A stretch of DNA of 64,000 bases from Clostridia bacterium (lineage in GTDB: Bacteria; Bacillota; Clostridia; Christensenellales; Aristaeellaceae). The position numbers and the translations under genes were made by a program. Positions within the stretch are counted from its first letter, which is position 1; each line of letters begins with the position of its first letter. Location: NCBI GenBank assembly GCA_017534885.1, contig JAFXVR010000026.1:1-64000 (forward strand), read 5' to 3'. Under the pieces are notes generated by a model. That model had not been told where the DNA came from and did not search any database. It saw only the letters and a program-made list of their open reading frames with translations. Shown piece by piece: positions 14,934-25,123 of the stretch.

Positions 14934-16327
14934 CAGCCTCTGCCCAGATCCTTCACCACATTTTGCGCCCAGAAGTCCGAGCGCAGCATGATCAGGCCGA
15001 TGACCAGCTTGATGACATCGATGAACTGTACGCAGAAGTAGATGGACACGATGTCCAGGTTGGTGAAGCGGCAGAGCAGGAAGGCCAGAAGCACGGTGAC
15101 GCACCAGGTGTAGACCGCGTCGAACAGGAAGGTGATCAGGGTGCGCCCGCCGGAGCGGATGGTGAAATAAGTCACGTGGGCGAAGGAGTGCAGGGGCAGG
15201 GCCAGACCGGCGATGGTCAGCATGCGGCGAACCAGCTCGCGCACGGCGTCGTCCACCTGGTAGAGCAGGGGCACATAGGGCGCTGCGAGGATCATCATCC
15301 CCCCGATGGCGATGTGCAGCACTTCGGTGAGAAAAATCAGCTTGCGGTCGATGTCCCGGGCTTCCCTGAGTTCGCCCGCGCCCAGCTTCTGGCCCACCAT
15401 GATGGATACCGCGCTGCCCATGCCGAACATGATGACGCAGAAGAGATTCCAGGCCGTGCCGGTGATGTTGAGGGCGGCCACAGCGTTCAGGCCGCGGGTG
15501 GAGTAGAACTGGTTGATGAAGGTCATGCCCAGGCTCCAGAGGATCTCGTTGACCAGCAGGGGCAGGCCCATGGGGATCACCCGGCGGATGAGTTTCCCGG
15601 GCACATAGCCTGAGCGGTACGCGCCCTTCAGGAAGACGTACTTGACGGTGTGCCGGTGGGCGTGGCCGGTGACCACCAGCAGCTCTACATACCGGGAGAC
15701 CACCGTGGCGATGGCCGCGCCCTGTACGCCCAAAGCCGGCGCGCCCAGGTGCCCGAAAATCAGCACCCAGTTCAGGAACAGGTTGGTCAGGATGGCGCAG
15801 ATGCCCGCCGCCATGGGCGCCACGGTCTCCCCGGACTCCCGCAGGGTGCCCGCGTAGGCCTGCACCGCCGCAAAGGGCGGCAGCCCCCAGAGCATGATGC
15901 GCAGGTAGCCCATGCCCTGAGACAGGGTCAGGGCCAGGTCGCCGCCGTTGGCGTCACCGGTGAGGAAGGCCTGGATGAAGCGCTCGCCGAAGGTGATATA
16001 CACCGCTAAGGACAGGGCAGTGCAGATCAGGATGAAATACAGCTTGATGCGGAAGGTGTGCCGCATGCCCTCCATGTCGCCGCTGCCGTAGAACTGCGCG
16101 CCAAAGATGCTGATGCCGCTCAGCCCGCCGAAAACCGCGAGGATGAAGACGTACATCACCTGATTGGCGATGGAGGTCGCTGAAATAGCTTCCGTGCCCA
16201 GGCTGCCCACCATCACATTGTCCAGCAGATTGACGAAATTGGAGATAAACTGCTGAACCACAATGGGGATCAGCAGCCGAAAAACCGAGGCATAGAATTG
16301 CTTTGTGCCGATCAGCCGCCTGAACAT
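14933..16327 (-). CDS. MATE family transporter
   Basis: A 464-residue MATE protein with about twelve membrane segments. The N-terminal FRLLIPIVVQQFISNFVNLL and the DNVMVGSLG motif place it in the NorM/DinF-type superfamily. I chose ATG 16327 because AAGGAGGG lies six bases upstream; an earlier in-frame ATG at 16354 has no such site and lies in the C-terminal end of the upstream MATE gene. It is the second of a tandem MATE pair, 19 bp after the first, in line with pyrF. The substrate is unknown. Confidence 0.88.
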   Translation of the reverse strand: MFRRLIGTKQFYASVFRLLIPIVVQQFISNFVNLLDNVMVGSLGTEAISATSIANQVMYVFILAVFGGLSGISIFGAQFYGSGDMEGMRHTFRIKLYFILICTALSLAVYITFGERFIQAFLTGDANGGDLALTLSQGMGYLRIMLWGLPPFAAVQAYAGTLRESGETVAPMAAGICAILTNLFLNWVLIFGHLGAPALGVQGAAIATVVSRYVELLVVTGHAHRHTVKYVFLKGAYRSGYVPGKLIRRVIPMGLPLLVNEILWSLGMTFINQFYSTRGLNAVAALNITGTAWNLFCVIMFGMGSAVSIMVGQKLGAGELREARDIDRKLIFLTEVLHIAIGGMMILAAPYVPLLYQVDDAVRELVRRMLTIAGLALPLHSFAHVTYFTIRSGGRTLITFLFDAVYTWCVTVLLAFLLCRFTNLDIVSIYFCVQFIDVIKLVIGLIMLRSDFWAQNVVKDLGRG

Positions 16328-16346
16328 GCCATCCCTCCTTCCGCGC

Positions 16347-17750
16347 TTATGCACCTGGCGACGGGTCGGCCTTCGGCAGCTTGCGCGGGCCGGCGATCAG
16401 GTAGCAGGCCATGTGGGCGGCGAAGGTCACCAGCCAGGACACGGGATAGGAGAGGTACAGCACCTCGGGGGTGTGAAAGGCAGGGATCTGGAAGAGCGTC
16501 AGGATCCAGACGACCCGGAGGGCGCAGGCACCGGTCAGGGAGACCAGCATGGGCATGATGGAAAAGCCGATGCCCCGCAGCTGGCCCACCATCACGTCCA
16601 TCAGGCCGCAGAGGAAATAGGTGGGCAGGATGATGCGCATGCGCCGGAGGCCGTAGGCGATGACCTCCTCCTGGCCGTTGTAGATGGCCATCAGCGGGCG
16701 GTCCAGCACCAGGAAGAGCAGACCCGTGCCCAGGCCGATGACCGTCACCGTGCCCAGGCAGCACCAGAGCACCCGCCGCACCCGGCTGTACTTTTTCGCG
16801 CCGTAGTTCTGGCTGGCGAAGGTGATGTCCGCCTGGTGAATGGCGTTCATGGCGGTGTACACAAAGCCCTCCAGGTTGCTGGCGTTGGTGTTGCCCGCCA
16901 TGGCGATGGAGCCGAAGGAGTTGACGGAGGTCTGGATGAGCACATTGGAGATGGAGAAGATGCTGCCCTGCAGTCCGGCGGGCAGGCCCACCCGGACGAT
17001 CTCCTTCAGGGACGCGCCGTCGACGCGCAGGCGGCGGAGATCCAGGTGAATGGCGCTGCTGGTGTGGAGGAGGCAGTTGATGACCAGCACCGCGCTGATC
17101 AGCTGGCTGGCCACCGTGGCGATGGCCACCCCTGCCACATCCATGTGAAAAACGATGACCAGCAGCAGGTTGAGCAGCACATTGGCCAGACCCGCCACGG
17201 ACAGGTAGTACAGGGGACGCTTGGTGTCGCCCACAGCGCGCAGGATGGCCGCGCCAAAGTTGTACAGCATGTTGACGGGCATGCCCAGGAAATAGATGCG
17301 GATGTACACGCTGGCCAGGTCGATCACGTCTTCCGGCGAGTTCATCAGCAGGAGCAGGGGCTTGGCCATCACCAGGCCGAAGACGCCCACTGCCACGCCG
17401 GAGATCAGGGCGATGGTGATGGAGGTATGCACGCCCTTCTGCACCCCGGCGATGTCCCCCGCGCCGAAATGCCGGGCCACCAGCACGCTGGAGCCCACGC
17501 TCAGGCCCATGAAGACGTTCACCAGCAGGTTGATCAGCGAGCCTGTGGAGCCCACCGCGGCCTGGGACTGGGAGCTGGCGTACCGTCCCACCACAATAAT
17601 ATCCGCCGCGTTGTACAGCAGCTGCAGCACGCCCATGAGGATCAGCGGGCCAGAAAAGGCCAGCACCTTGGGCAGGAGGCTGCCGGTGGTCATGTCCATC
17701 TCATACCGGCGGGCGGGGCTGCGGTGAAGCTTTTCAAGGAGTCTTGTCAT
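16347..17750 (-). CDS. MATE family transporter, first of a tandem pair
   Basis: A 467-residue MATE protein. It has LQLLYNAADIIVVGRYA in the first bundle and ASQNYGAKKYSRV in the second, both typical of the family, with about twelve hydrophobic segments. It starts 44 bp after pyrF on the same strand, so it may be read from the pyr genes. Export of a pyrimidine-related compound would be a guess based only on position. Confidence 0.88.
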   Translation of the reverse strand: MTRLLEKLHRSPARRYEMDMTTGSLLPKVLAFSGPLILMGVLQLLYNAADIIVVGRYASSQSQAAVGSTGSLINLLVNVFMGLSVGSSVLVARHFGAGDIAGVQKGVHTSITIALISGVAVGVFGLVMAKPLLLLMNSPEDVIDLASVYIRIYFLGMPVNMLYNFGAAILRAVGDTKRPLYYLSVAGLANVLLNLLLVIVFHMDVAGVAIATVASQLISAVLVINCLLHTSSAIHLDLRRLRVDGASLKEIVRVGLPAGLQGSIFSISNVLIQTSVNSFGSIAMAGNTNASNLEGFVYTAMNAIHQADITFASQNYGAKKYSRVRRVLWCCLGTVTVIGLGTGLLFLVLDRPLMAIYNGQEEVIAYGLRRMRIILPTYFLCGLMDVMVGQLRGIGFSIMPMLVSLTGACALRVVWILTLFQIPAFHTPEVLYLSYPVSWLVTFAAHMACYLIAGPRKLPKADPSPGA

Positions 17751-17794
17751 GATATGCTCCTGTGCGGAATGAAGGGGAAGGGGAGGGAGGCGAA

Positions 17795-18496
17795 TCAGCC
17801 GCCGAGAAACTCCTTCAGGCAGCGCTCATAGGCCGCCACAGGGTCAGATGCGGCGGTGATGGGCCGGCCCACCACGATATAGTCGCTGCCGGCCTCCCGG
17901 GCTTTGGCCGGGGTCATGATCCGGGCTTGGTCGTCCGCGGCGCTGTCGGCAAAGCGGATGCCCGGGGTGACCGTCACAAAATCAGGCCCGCAGGCATCTT
18001 TGACCAGGGCGGCCTCCAGCGGCGAGCAGACCACGCCCGCGCACCCGGCGGCCTTCGCGTTCCGGGCATAGGCCATCACGGTTTCAGGCATGGTGGCGCT
18101 GATGAGCAGTTCCTTATGCATGCGCTCCTCGCTGGTGGAGGTCAGCTGGGTGACTGCCAGCAGCAGGGCGGAGGTGCCGTCCTCCCGCTTCAGCCCGGCG
18201 GCGGCGGCCTCCATCATGGGGATGGTGCCGGCGGCGTGCACATTCACCATGTCCACGTCCAGACGGCTCAGCACCCGCATGGCCTTGCCCACGGTATTGG
18301 GGATGTCGTGCAGCTTCAGGTCGAGGAAGAGCCTGTGCCCCCGCGCCTTGATGGCCCGCACAATGTCCGGCCCAGCGCTGTAATACAGCTCCATGCCGAT
18401 CTTCACAAAGGGTTTCCTTCCGCTGAACAGGTCCAGGAAGGATAGCGTTTTATCCGCGCTGTCAAAATCCAGGGCGATGATCACGTCTGCTGCCAT
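17795..18496 (-). CDS. pyrF: Orotidine 5'-phosphate decarboxylase
   Basis: A 233-residue TIM-barrel enzyme that converts OMP to UMP. The catalytic tetrad region [11 protein letters not shown] is intact near residues 59-69, and [10 protein letters not shown] supplies the phosphate-side Lys. The C-terminal [10 protein letters not shown] is the phosphate-binding loop. AAAGGAG precedes the ATG. The gene follows pyrD by 36 bp and completes a pyrC-pyrK-pyrD-pyrF run; pyrE is absent from the window. Confidence 0.96.
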   Translation of the reverse strand: MAADVIIALDFDSADKTLSFLDLFSGRKPFVKIGMELYYSAGPDIVRAIKARGHRLFLDLKLHDIPNTVGKAMRVLSRLDVDMVNVHAAGTIPMMEAAAAGLKREDGTSALLLAVTQLTSTSEERMHKELLISATMPETVMAYARNAKAAGCAGVVCSPLEAALVKDACGPDFVTVTPGIRFADSAADDQARIMTPAKAREAGSDYIVVGRPITAASDPVAAYERCLKEFLGG

Positions 18497-18532
18497 ATGC
18501 CGCTCCTTTTTTATCGAATGGGTTGTGCTTCC

Positions 18533-19447
18533 TCAGGATACCCGCTGAATGTCCCGCAGGCGGCGGATGCCCAGCCTGTCCATCTCGGCGGGCAGGGCGT
18601 CGATGATCTCCCTGCAGGCGGTGGGATTGATCAGATTGGCGGCGCCCACCTGCACGGCGGAAGCCCCGGCCATCATCATCTCGATCACGTCCGCGGCAGT
18701 GGTGATGCCGCCCATGCCGATGACGGGAATGGACACGGCTCCGGTCACCTGCCAGACCATGCGCAGGGCGATGGGGAAGATGCCCGGCCCGGAATACCCG
18801 CCCATGGTGTTGGCCAGCACGGGACGGCGGCGCTTCAGGTCAATGCGCATGCCCAGCAGGGTGTTGATCAGGGACAGGCCGTCCGCCCCGGCTTCCTCGC
18901 AGGCCCTGGCGATGGCCACTATGTCGGTCACGTTGGGGGAAAGCTTCATGTACACGGGCCTGGTGGCCACTTTTTTGACCGCCCGGGTGATTTCAGCCGC
19001 CGCCTCCGGGCTGGTGCCGAAGGCCATGCCGCCGTGGCGCACATTGGGGCAGGAGATGTTGATTTCCAGAATTGCCACCTGCTCCTCCCGGCTCAGCAGG
19101 GCGGCGGCTTCCACATAGTCCTGCACGGAGAAGCCGCTGATGTTGGCGATGATGGGCTTACGGAAGATCTTCCGCAGGGCCGGCAGCTCCCCGGCGATGA
19201 CATGCCGGACGCCGGGATTCTGCAGGCCCACGCTGTTGAGCATGCCGGCGGGACACTCGGCGATGCGCGGCGTGGGGTTGCCGAAGCGCGCCTCGGCGGT
19301 GGTGCCCTTGAAGGACAGGCTGCCCAGGCAGTTGATGTCGTAATACGGTGTGAATTCCTGGCCGAAGCCAAAGGTGCCGGAGGCCGGGATGACCGGGTTG
19401 TCCAGCTCCACTCCGGACAGGCTGACGCGCAGATCGTGTTCGGTCAC
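18533..19447 (-). CDS. pyrD: Dihydroorotate dehydrogenase B, catalytic subunit
   Basis: A 304-residue class 1B enzyme that oxidises dihydroorotate to orotate with FMN. It has [23 protein letters not shown] and the catalytic-Cys motif NISCPN, followed by [12 protein letters not shown] and [10 protein letters not shown] set the start at GTG 19447, which overlaps the pyrK stop (GTGA). A longer reading upstream would only translate pyrK sequence in another frame. Class 1B enzymes pass electrons through PyrK to NAD+, consistent with the adjacent gene. Confidence 0.96.
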   Translation of the reverse strand: MTEHDLRVSLSGVELDNPVIPASGTFGFGQEFTPYYDINCLGSLSFKGTTAEARFGNPTPRIAECPAGMLNSVGLQNPGVRHVIAGELPALRKIFRKPIIANISGFSVQDYVEAAALLSREEQVAILEINISCPNVRHGGMAFGTSPEAAAEITRAVKKVATRPVYMKLSPNVTDIVAIARACEEAGADGLSLINTLLGMRIDLKRRRPVLANTMGGYSGPGIFPIALRMVWQVTGAVSIPVIGMGGITTAADVIEMMMAGASAVQVGAANLINPTACREIIDALPAEMDRLGIRRLRDIQRVS

Positions 19448-20163
19448 CAGTCCAGCGCCTCCCCTCTGAACACGGGCCCGTCGGCGCAGACCCGCTTCGG
19501 CCCTTCCTTCGTCTGAATGCTGCAGCCCATGCACGCGCCAAAGCCGCAGCCCATGCGCTCCTCCAGGCTGAACTGGGAGGGCACGCGCACCCGGTGATGC
19601 AGGGCCTTCAGCATAGGCAGGGGGCCGCAGGCGCAGAGGCTGTCAAAGGACAGGCGATCCAGCACATCGGTCACCAGCCCCTTTTCCCCCGCGGAGCCGT
19701 CCTCGGTCACCACCACGGTTTCCAGCCCCAGCGACCGGGCTTCGTCCACCAGAAAGAGGTCGGCGGCATGGCGGAAACCCGCCGCAAGGATCGGCTGGCA
19801 GCCCTTTTTCAGCAGCGCCCGCCCCAGGCCGATCAGCGGCGGCAGGCCAACGCCTCCGCCCGCCAGCAGCGGTCTGCAGCCGCATGCTTCCGGGTCGAAG
19901 CCATTGCCAAGGGGGCTGAGGACGTCTACCTGCTCGCCGGGGCGCAGGGCGGCCATTTTTGCGGTGCCAGCGCCTACCTGCCGGAAGACCAGCGTCAGGG
20001 TGTTCTCAGTCCAGTCGCACACAGAGATGGGACGGCGCAGGTACAGGCCGGGCAGGGCGATTTGCACAAACTGGCCCGGGCGGGTCACGCCGTTGGGGCC
20101 GGCCAGCGTCCAGCGGTGGACATCAGCGGTCAGCGGAGCGCATTCGGTCAGCGTCAGCAGCAT
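19444..20163 (-). CDS. pyrK: Dihydroorotate dehydrogenase B, electron transfer subunit
   Basis: A 239-residue FAD- and [2Fe-2S]-binding subunit. The FAD region has RRPISVCDW, and the nucleotide-binding loop is [13 protein letters not shown]. The cluster Cys lie in [14 protein letters not shown] plus RVCADGPVF near the C-terminus. It channels electrons from PyrD to NAD+. It overlaps pyrC by 10 bases and pyrD by four, so the three are translated together. GGAAGGG precedes the ATG. Confidence 0.96.
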   Translation of the reverse strand: MLLTLTECAPLTADVHRWTLAGPNGVTRPGQFVQIALPGLYLRRPISVCDWTENTLTLVFRQVGAGTAKMAALRPGEQVDVLSPLGNGFDPEACGCRPLLAGGGVGLPPLIGLGRALLKKGCQPILAAGFRHAADLFLVDEARSLGLETVVVTEDGSAGEKGLVTDVLDRLSFDSLCACGPLPMLKALHHRVRVPSQFSLEERMGCGFGACMGCSIQTKEGPKRVCADGPVFRGEALDW

Positions 20164-21461
20164 GTCACCCTTCCTTTCTCCGCCAGATAGGCGATCCTCT
20201 CTCCCGTCATGGTCAGCTGGCAGGCGGCGTGTACCCTCCGCCCCGCAAAGGGCGTGGCCCTGCCCATCGAGAGGAAGGCCTCCGGCTGAATGGTTTCGTC
20301 CGCGTGCAGGTCAAAGACCGTCAGCTCGGCCTGATCGCCGATTTCAATCCCACCGCCCAGGCGGAAGCGCTTCCGGGGGCGCAGGGCCAGAGCGTCGATC
20401 AGGAGATTCAGCGGCATACGCCCGGTCTCTGCCAGCTCAGTATACAGCAGAGGGAAGGCGGTTTCAATCCCCACAATGCCCATGGCGGAGCCGCTCAGCC
20501 CCTTCGCCTTTTCCTCCGCGCTGTGGGGCGCGTGGTCGGTGGCAATGCAGTCGATGGTGCCGTCCAGGAGCCCTTCCAGCAGCGCGTCCCGGTCGGCGGC
20601 GGCGCGCAGGGGCGGATTCATCTTGAAGCGGCCCGCGTCCGGAGCGCTGGGGTCGCCGGGCAGGTCGTCCTCGGTCAGGAGCAGGTAGTGGGGCGCGGTC
20701 TCGCAGGTGATGTCCACCCCCTCGCGCTTGGCGGCGCGGATCAGGGCGACACTCTCCCGGGCGGACACGTGGCAGACGTGATAGCGGCAGCCCGTTTCCC
20801 GGCAGAGCTCGATGTCCCGGCGGATGGGCTCCCACTCGCTGGAGGAGGGGATGCCCGGAAGCCCGTGCCTCGCCGCGTAGCTTCCCGCGTGGATGCCCGC
20901 GCCCTCCGGAATGTGGGTGAGGTTCTCGCAGTGGGCGCTGATGAGGCTGTCTGCCGCCCGGCACTTGACCATGGCTTCCCGCATGACAGCGGCGGTTTTG
21001 ATCCCCCGGCCGTCGTCGGAAAAGCCGCAGACCCGCCCGGCCAGGGCAGCTATGTCGACGGTCTCGCCCTCCCCGCGCTGGCCGAGGGTGATGGCGCCGA
21101 AAGGCAGCACCCGGATGACGGCCTCCTCCGCGATGAGCTTCTCCTCAAGGGCCAGGTGAGCCGGGCTGTCCGGCGGGGGATTCAGGTTGGGCATGGCGCA
21201 GACCACAGTATATCCGCCCCGCGCCGCCGCCCGGGTGCCCGTGGCGATGGTTTCCTTGTACGAAAAGCCCGGCTCCCGGAGGTGCACATGCACGTCCGCA
21301 AAGCCGGGAAACAGGGCGCAGCCGCCGCAGTCCAGCACGCGATCAGCCAAAACAGCCCCCAGCGGGCCTTTCGCGGCTACCACGCCGTTCTCCACCAGCA
21401 AATCGCCGGGTTCAAAGCCCCCCGGCGACCAGATCATCGCGTTTTTCAGCAGATTCCGCAT
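20154..21461 (-). CDS. pyrC: Dihydroorotase
   Basis: A 435-residue class I (PyrC/AllB-type) dihydroorotase that closes the ring of carbamoyl aspartate. Metal ligands are visible in DVHVHLREPG and later in SAHCEN, HVCHVSAR and ATDHAPHS. The substrate-binding NPPLRAAADRDAL is also present. I chose ATG 21461 (MRNLLKN) because GGAAGGAG lies just upstream; an ATG at 21527 adds a tail unlike the family. It lies 66 bp after livF, with no terminator seen, so it may be read with the liv genes. Confidence 0.95.
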   Translation of the reverse strand: MRNLLKNAMIWSPGGFEPGDLLVENGVVAAKGPLGAVLADRVLDCGGCALFPGFADVHVHLREPGFSYKETIATGTRAAARGGYTVVCAMPNLNPPPDSPAHLALEEKLIAEEAVIRVLPFGAITLGQRGEGETVDIAALAGRVCGFSDDGRGIKTAAVMREAMVKCRAADSLISAHCENLTHIPEGAGIHAGSYAARHGLPGIPSSSEWEPIRRDIELCRETGCRYHVCHVSARESVALIRAAKREGVDITCETAPHYLLLTEDDLPGDPSAPDAGRFKMNPPLRAAADRDALLEGLLDGTIDCIATDHAPHSAEEKAKGLSGSAMGIVGIETAFPLLYTELAETGRMPLNLLIDALALRPRKRFRLGGGIEIGDQAELTVFDLHADETIQPEAFLSMGRATPFAGRRVHAACQLTMTGERIAYLAEKGRVTCC

Positions 21462-21527
21462 GCGGTCTCCTTCCGATCGCACAGGCAGGGGAACCCCTCC
21501 CTCAGGACGGATTCCCCCGCAGTTCAC

Positions 21528-22253
21528 TCAGCTTCCCAGATAGGCCTTCTGCACCGCGTCGTTGTGGAGCAGGTTTTCCGCGCTGCCGGTCATGGAGATC
21601 AGGCCGGTCTCCAGCACATAGGCCCGGTGGGCCACGGAAAGCGCCATCTGCGCGTTCTGCTCCACCAGCAGCACGGTCACGCCCGAGGCGTGGAGCTCGC
21701 TGATGATCTGGAAGATCTGATCCACCAGAATCGGCGCGAGGCCCATGGAGGGCTCATCTAACATCATCAGTTTGGGGCGGCACATCAGGGCGCGGGCCAT
21801 GGCTAACATCTGCTGCTCGCCGCCGGAGAGGGTGCCCGCGATCTGCCCGGAGCGCTCCTTCAGCCGGGGGAAGCGCTGGAACATCTCGTCCAGGGATTCC
21901 GCCACCTCCTGGGAGGTGCGTGTGTACCCGCCCATTTCCAGGTTCTCCCGCACGCTCATCTGCTGGAAGACCAGGCGGCCCTCCGGGCAGAGGGAGAGGC
22001 CCATGGGCACGATGCGGCTGGCCTGCATGCCGGTGATATCCTTCCCGCCGAAGGTGATGCTGCCGGTACGGGGCTTGATGAGGCCGGCGATGGTGTTGAG
22101 GGTGGTGGACTTGCCCGCGCCGTTGGCCCCGATCAGGGTCACGATCTCGTTCTCGTACACCTCTAAGGAGATGCCCTTGATGGCGTGGATCGCTCCGTAA
22201 TAGACGTGCAGATCCTCCACCTTCAGCATGGGCTGCTGCTGGTTTTCGCTCAC
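21528..22253 (-). CDS. livF: Branched-chain-amino-acid-type ABC transporter ATPase
   Basis: A 241-residue cytoplasmic ATPase of the HAAT (LivF) family. Walker A is GANGAGKST, the signature is LSGGEQQ and Walker B is LMMLDEPS. The C-terminal LLVEQN.. region with an H/Q switch is typical of LivF. The GTG start at 22253 has GGAGGG six bases before it. It is the last gene of livH-livM-livG-livF and is followed by pyrC. The family takes branched-chain amino acids, amides, urea or other small solutes; the substrate is not fixed by sequence. Confidence 0.9.
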   Translation of the reverse strand: MSENQQQPMLKVEDLHVYYGAIHAIKGISLEVYENEIVTLIGANGAGKSTTLNTIAGLIKPRTGSITFGGKDITGMQASRIVPMGLSLCPEGRLVFQQMSVRENLEMGGYTRTSQEVAESLDEMFQRFPRLKERSGQIAGTLSGGEQQMLAMARALMCRPKLMMLDEPSMGLAPILVDQIFQIISELHASGVTVLLVEQNAQMALSVAHRAYVLETGLISMTGSAENLLHNDAVQKAYLGS

Positions 22254-22255
22254 GG

Positions 22256-23113
22256 TCAGCCCTCCTTCCTGCGCCCCAGATAGGCTTCGATCACCACAGG
22301 GTTGTTCTGGATCTCATCCGCTGTGCCCTTGGCGATGACCTTGCCGTAGTTCAGCACGCAGATGCCCTCGCAGATGCCCATGACCAGCCGCATGTCGTGC
22401 TCAATCAGCAGCACGGCGATCTGGAAGCGGTCGCGGATGCGGATGATGTTCTCCATCAGTTCTTCGGTCTCATGGGGATTCATGCCGGCGGCGGGCTCGT
22501 CCAGCAGCAGCAGGCTGGGATTGGTGGCCAGGGCCCGCACAATCTCCAGGCGGCGCTGGGCGCCGTAGGGCAGGGAGGAGGCCTGCACGTCCGCCAGGTC
22601 CTGCATGTCAAAGATGGACAGCAATTCGAGCGCCTGCTCATGCTGCTGCTTTTCTTTTTTCCAGTAGGCCGGCAGACGCAGGATGCCCGAGAACATGCCG
22701 TAGGAAATCTGGTTGTGGAGGCCGATGCGCACGTTCTCCTCCACGGTCATGTTGCTGAACAGGCGGATGTTCTGGAAGGTGCGCGCCAGGCCCAGGCGGG
22801 AGGCCTGCACGATGTTCATACCCGAGGTGTCCCGGCCGTTGACCAGCACGGTGCCGGTGGTGGGCTGGTACACCTTGGTCAGCAGGTTGAACACGGTGGT
22901 CTTGCCCGCGCCGTTGGGGCCGATCAGACCGGCGATCTCGGTGCGGCCGATGGTCAGGTTGAAGTCATCGACGGCCTTCAGTCCGCCGAACTCAATGCCC
23001 AGGTGGTGGGTTTCCAGCACGGGCTGGCTGCCCAGGTCGCGCTCGGGCACAATGGAATGGCTGGGCACCGGGACCATCCTGGTCTCAGCGCGGCGTTTGA
23101 TCACTTCACTCAT
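22256..23113 (-). CDS. livG: Branched-chain-amino-acid-type ABC transporter ATPase
   Basis: A 285-residue LivG-type ATPase. Walker A is GPNGAGKTT, the signature is the LivG variant LPYGAQRRLEI, and Walker B is LLLLDEPAAGMNP. About 28 residues of basic/polar N-terminal extension precede the usual start VLETHHLGIEFGG. It overlaps the livM stop by four bases (ATGA) and lies two bases from livF. It pairs with LivF to drive the LivHM channel. Confidence 0.9.
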   Translation of the reverse strand: MSEVIKRRAETRMVPVPSHSIVPERDLGSQPVLETHHLGIEFGGLKAVDDFNLTIGRTEIAGLIGPNGAGKTTVFNLLTKVYQPTTGTVLVNGRDTSGMNIVQASRLGLARTFQNIRLFSNMTVEENVRIGLHNQISYGMFSGILRLPAYWKKEKQQHEQALELLSIFDMQDLADVQASSLPYGAQRRLEIVRALATNPSLLLLDEPAAGMNPHETEELMENIIRIRDRFQIAVLLIEHDMRLVMGICEGICVLNYGKVIAKGTADEIQNNPVVIEAYLGRRKEG

Positions 23114-24186
23114 GCGGCCTGGCCTCCCTTCTCACCGTCCGCGGGCTGCTTTCGCCGGAACAGCTGCTTCAGCCTCTGGGCGGGGGTGCGCAGCAGCGAC
23201 TGGAGCTTGGGGTTGTTGGTGGTAATCATCACCACGATCAGCACCACGGCGTACACCAGCATGCGGTAATCGGCGAAGGTGCGCAGCACTTCCGGTAGGA
23301 TGGTCAGCACGGTGGCGGAGATGATGGAGCCAAGGATATTGCCGATGCCGCCCAGCACCACGAAGACCAGCACGTTGATGGACTGATCGAACTTGAACTT
23401 GCCCGGCACCAGGGTGGAGAAGTTCAGCCCGTAGAGCGCCCCGGCCATGCCTGCCAGCACGGCGGAGGTCACGAAGGCCATCATCTTGTACTTGGTGATG
23501 GGGATGCCCATCGATTCCGCGGCGATGCGGTTGTCCCGGATGGCCATGATCGCCCGGCCCGAGCGGCTGTTGACCAGGTTCAGCACCACCACCAGGGTGA
23601 TGAGAATCAGGATGAAGCCCGCCTCAAAGGTGGCGATCTTGCCCACCTTCACCGCGCCGTTGGGGCCGTTGAGCAGCAGGGTGCCCGGCAGGTTGGGGTT
23701 CAGGAAGCCCAGGCGCAGGGAGGTTCCTTCCACCGAGGCGTACACGCAGTTGAGCACGTTGCGGATGATTTCACCGAAGGCGAGAGTCACAATGGCCAGG
23801 TAGTCGCCCCGCAGCCGCAACACCGGGATGCCGATGACCACGCCGGCCAGGCCCGCCATCAGTCCGCCCGCGGCCATGGCGATGACCAGCCGCAGCAGGG
23901 TGTTCTCCATCTGGAAGGCATTGAGCAGCCAGCCGGACACCACAATGCCCGTGAAGGCACCCACGCTCATGAAGCCCGCGTGGCCCAGGCTCAGCTCGCC
24001 GGAGATGCCGATGACCAGGTTGAGGGACACCGCCATGACGATCCAGCAGCAGATGGGGATCAGCTGGCCCTTCATGGTGCGGGACAGGCTGCCCGCGCTG
24101 AGCATGAGCTGCATCAGGATGAACGCGGCGATGATGATCCCGAAGGTGACGCAGTTGTAAATCAGCTTGGAACGCTTGGTTTTCAT
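23110..24186 (-). CDS. livM: Branched-chain-amino-acid-type ABC transporter permease
   Basis: A 358-residue permease with about ten hydrophobic segments. It carries the LivM marks GISGELSLGHAGFM and LRLRGDYLAIVTLAFGEI. The C-terminal tail is basic and cytoplasmic. I use ATG 24186, which has GAGGTG just upstream; an in-frame GTG at 24195 is an alternative. Only ten bases separate it from the livH stop. Together with LivH it forms the membrane pore. Confidence 0.9.
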   Translation of the reverse strand: MKTKRSKLIYNCVTFGIIIAAFILMQLMLSAGSLSRTMKGQLIPICCWIVMAVSLNLVIGISGELSLGHAGFMSVGAFTGIVVSGWLLNAFQMENTLLRLVIAMAAGGLMAGLAGVVIGIPVLRLRGDYLAIVTLAFGEIIRNVLNCVYASVEGTSLRLGFLNPNLPGTLLLNGPNGAVKVGKIATFEAGFILILITLVVVLNLVNSRSGRAIMAIRDNRIAAESMGIPITKYKMMAFVTSAVLAGMAGALYGLNFSTLVPGKFKFDQSINVLVFVVLGGIGNILGSIISATVLTILPEVLRTFADYRMLVYAVVLIVVMITTNNPKLQSLLRTPAQRLKQLFRRKQPADGEKGGQAA

Positions 24187-24196
24187 GCCGCTCACC

Positions 24197-25078
24197 TCAC
24201 ACTTTCTCGCGGACTGCCTTGCCGAGCAGGCCGGTGGGCCGCACCAGGAGCACGACGATCAGCACCGCGAACACGATCGCGTCGCCCAGCTCCGTGGAGA
24301 TGTATGCCTTGCCGAGGATCTCGATGACGCCCAGCAGGATGCCGCCGATCATGGCGCCGGGTATGGAACCGATGCCGCCGAACACCGCCGCGGTGAAGGC
24401 CTTGATGCCCGGCATGGAGCCCGTGGTGGGCTGCAGGGTCGGGTAGGCCGAGCACAGCAGCACGCCCGCGATGGCGGCTAAGGCTGAGCCGATGGCGAAG
24501 GTGGCGGAGATGGTGCGGTTCACGTTGATGCCCATCAGCTCCGCCGCGCCGCGGTTCTCGGACACACAGCGCATGGCCTTGCCCAGCTTGGTCTTGGCGG
24601 TGAAGGTAGTCAGGGCGATCATGATGACGATATTGGCCGCGATGGTCAGCAGGGTGTTGCCGCTGATCTTCAGCTGGCCGGAGAAGAGGGAGACCGCGCC
24701 GAGGCTGAACAGGCCCGGGAAGTTCTTGGGCGTCGCGCCCCAGATCAGCAGCGCCAGATTCTGCAGCAGATAGCTCATGCCGATGGCCGTGATCAGCACC
24801 GCCAGGGAGGTGGCCCTGCGCAGGGGACGGTAGGCCAGCCCTTCGATGGTGATGCCCAGCAGGGTGCAGAAAACCATGGCCAGCAGCAGCGCCACCAGCG
24901 GGTGCAGATTCCAGTACTGCAGGGCGCAGAAGGCGATGTACGCGCCCACCATGATGACATCGCCGTGCGCGAAATTCAGCATCTTCGCGATGCCGTACAC
25001 CATGGTGTAGCCCAAGGCGATGATCGCGTAAATACTGCCAAGGCTGATGCCGTTGACCAGGTTGGACAGAAAGACCAT
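24197..25078 (-). CDS. livH: Branched-chain-amino-acid-type ABC transporter permease
   Basis: A 293-residue permease with about eight hydrophobic segments and the LivH signatures GSIYAIIALGYTMVYGI and MLNFAHGDVIM. It is the first gene of livHMGF and has its own promoter at 25124-25153, separate from livK. The 22-bp tandem duplication at 25160-25203 lies directly upstream of that promoter. Confidence 0.92.
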   Translation of the reverse strand: MVFLSNLVNGISLGSIYAIIALGYTMVYGIAKMLNFAHGDVIMVGAYIAFCALQYWNLHPLVALLLAMVFCTLLGITIEGLAYRPLRRATSLAVLITAIGMSYLLQNLALLIWGATPKNFPGLFSLGAVSLFSGQLKISGNTLLTIAANIVIMIALTTFTAKTKLGKAMRCVSENRGAAELMGINVNRTISATFAIGSALAAIAGVLLCSAYPTLQPTTGSMPGIKAFTAAVFGGIGSIPGAMIGGILLGVIEILGKAYISTELGDAIVFAVLIVVLLVRPTGLLGKAVREKV

Positions 25079-25123
25079 TCGCTCACTTCCCTCTCCCGAT
25101 GGGATCTGTGTGTGACTCCTTTT

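Noticed and set aside
16305..17831. 508-codon plus-strand open frame opposite a MATE gene
   Set aside because: Its composition is the mirror of the membrane protein on the other strand and it has no recognisable domain; the minus-strand MATE gene is certain.
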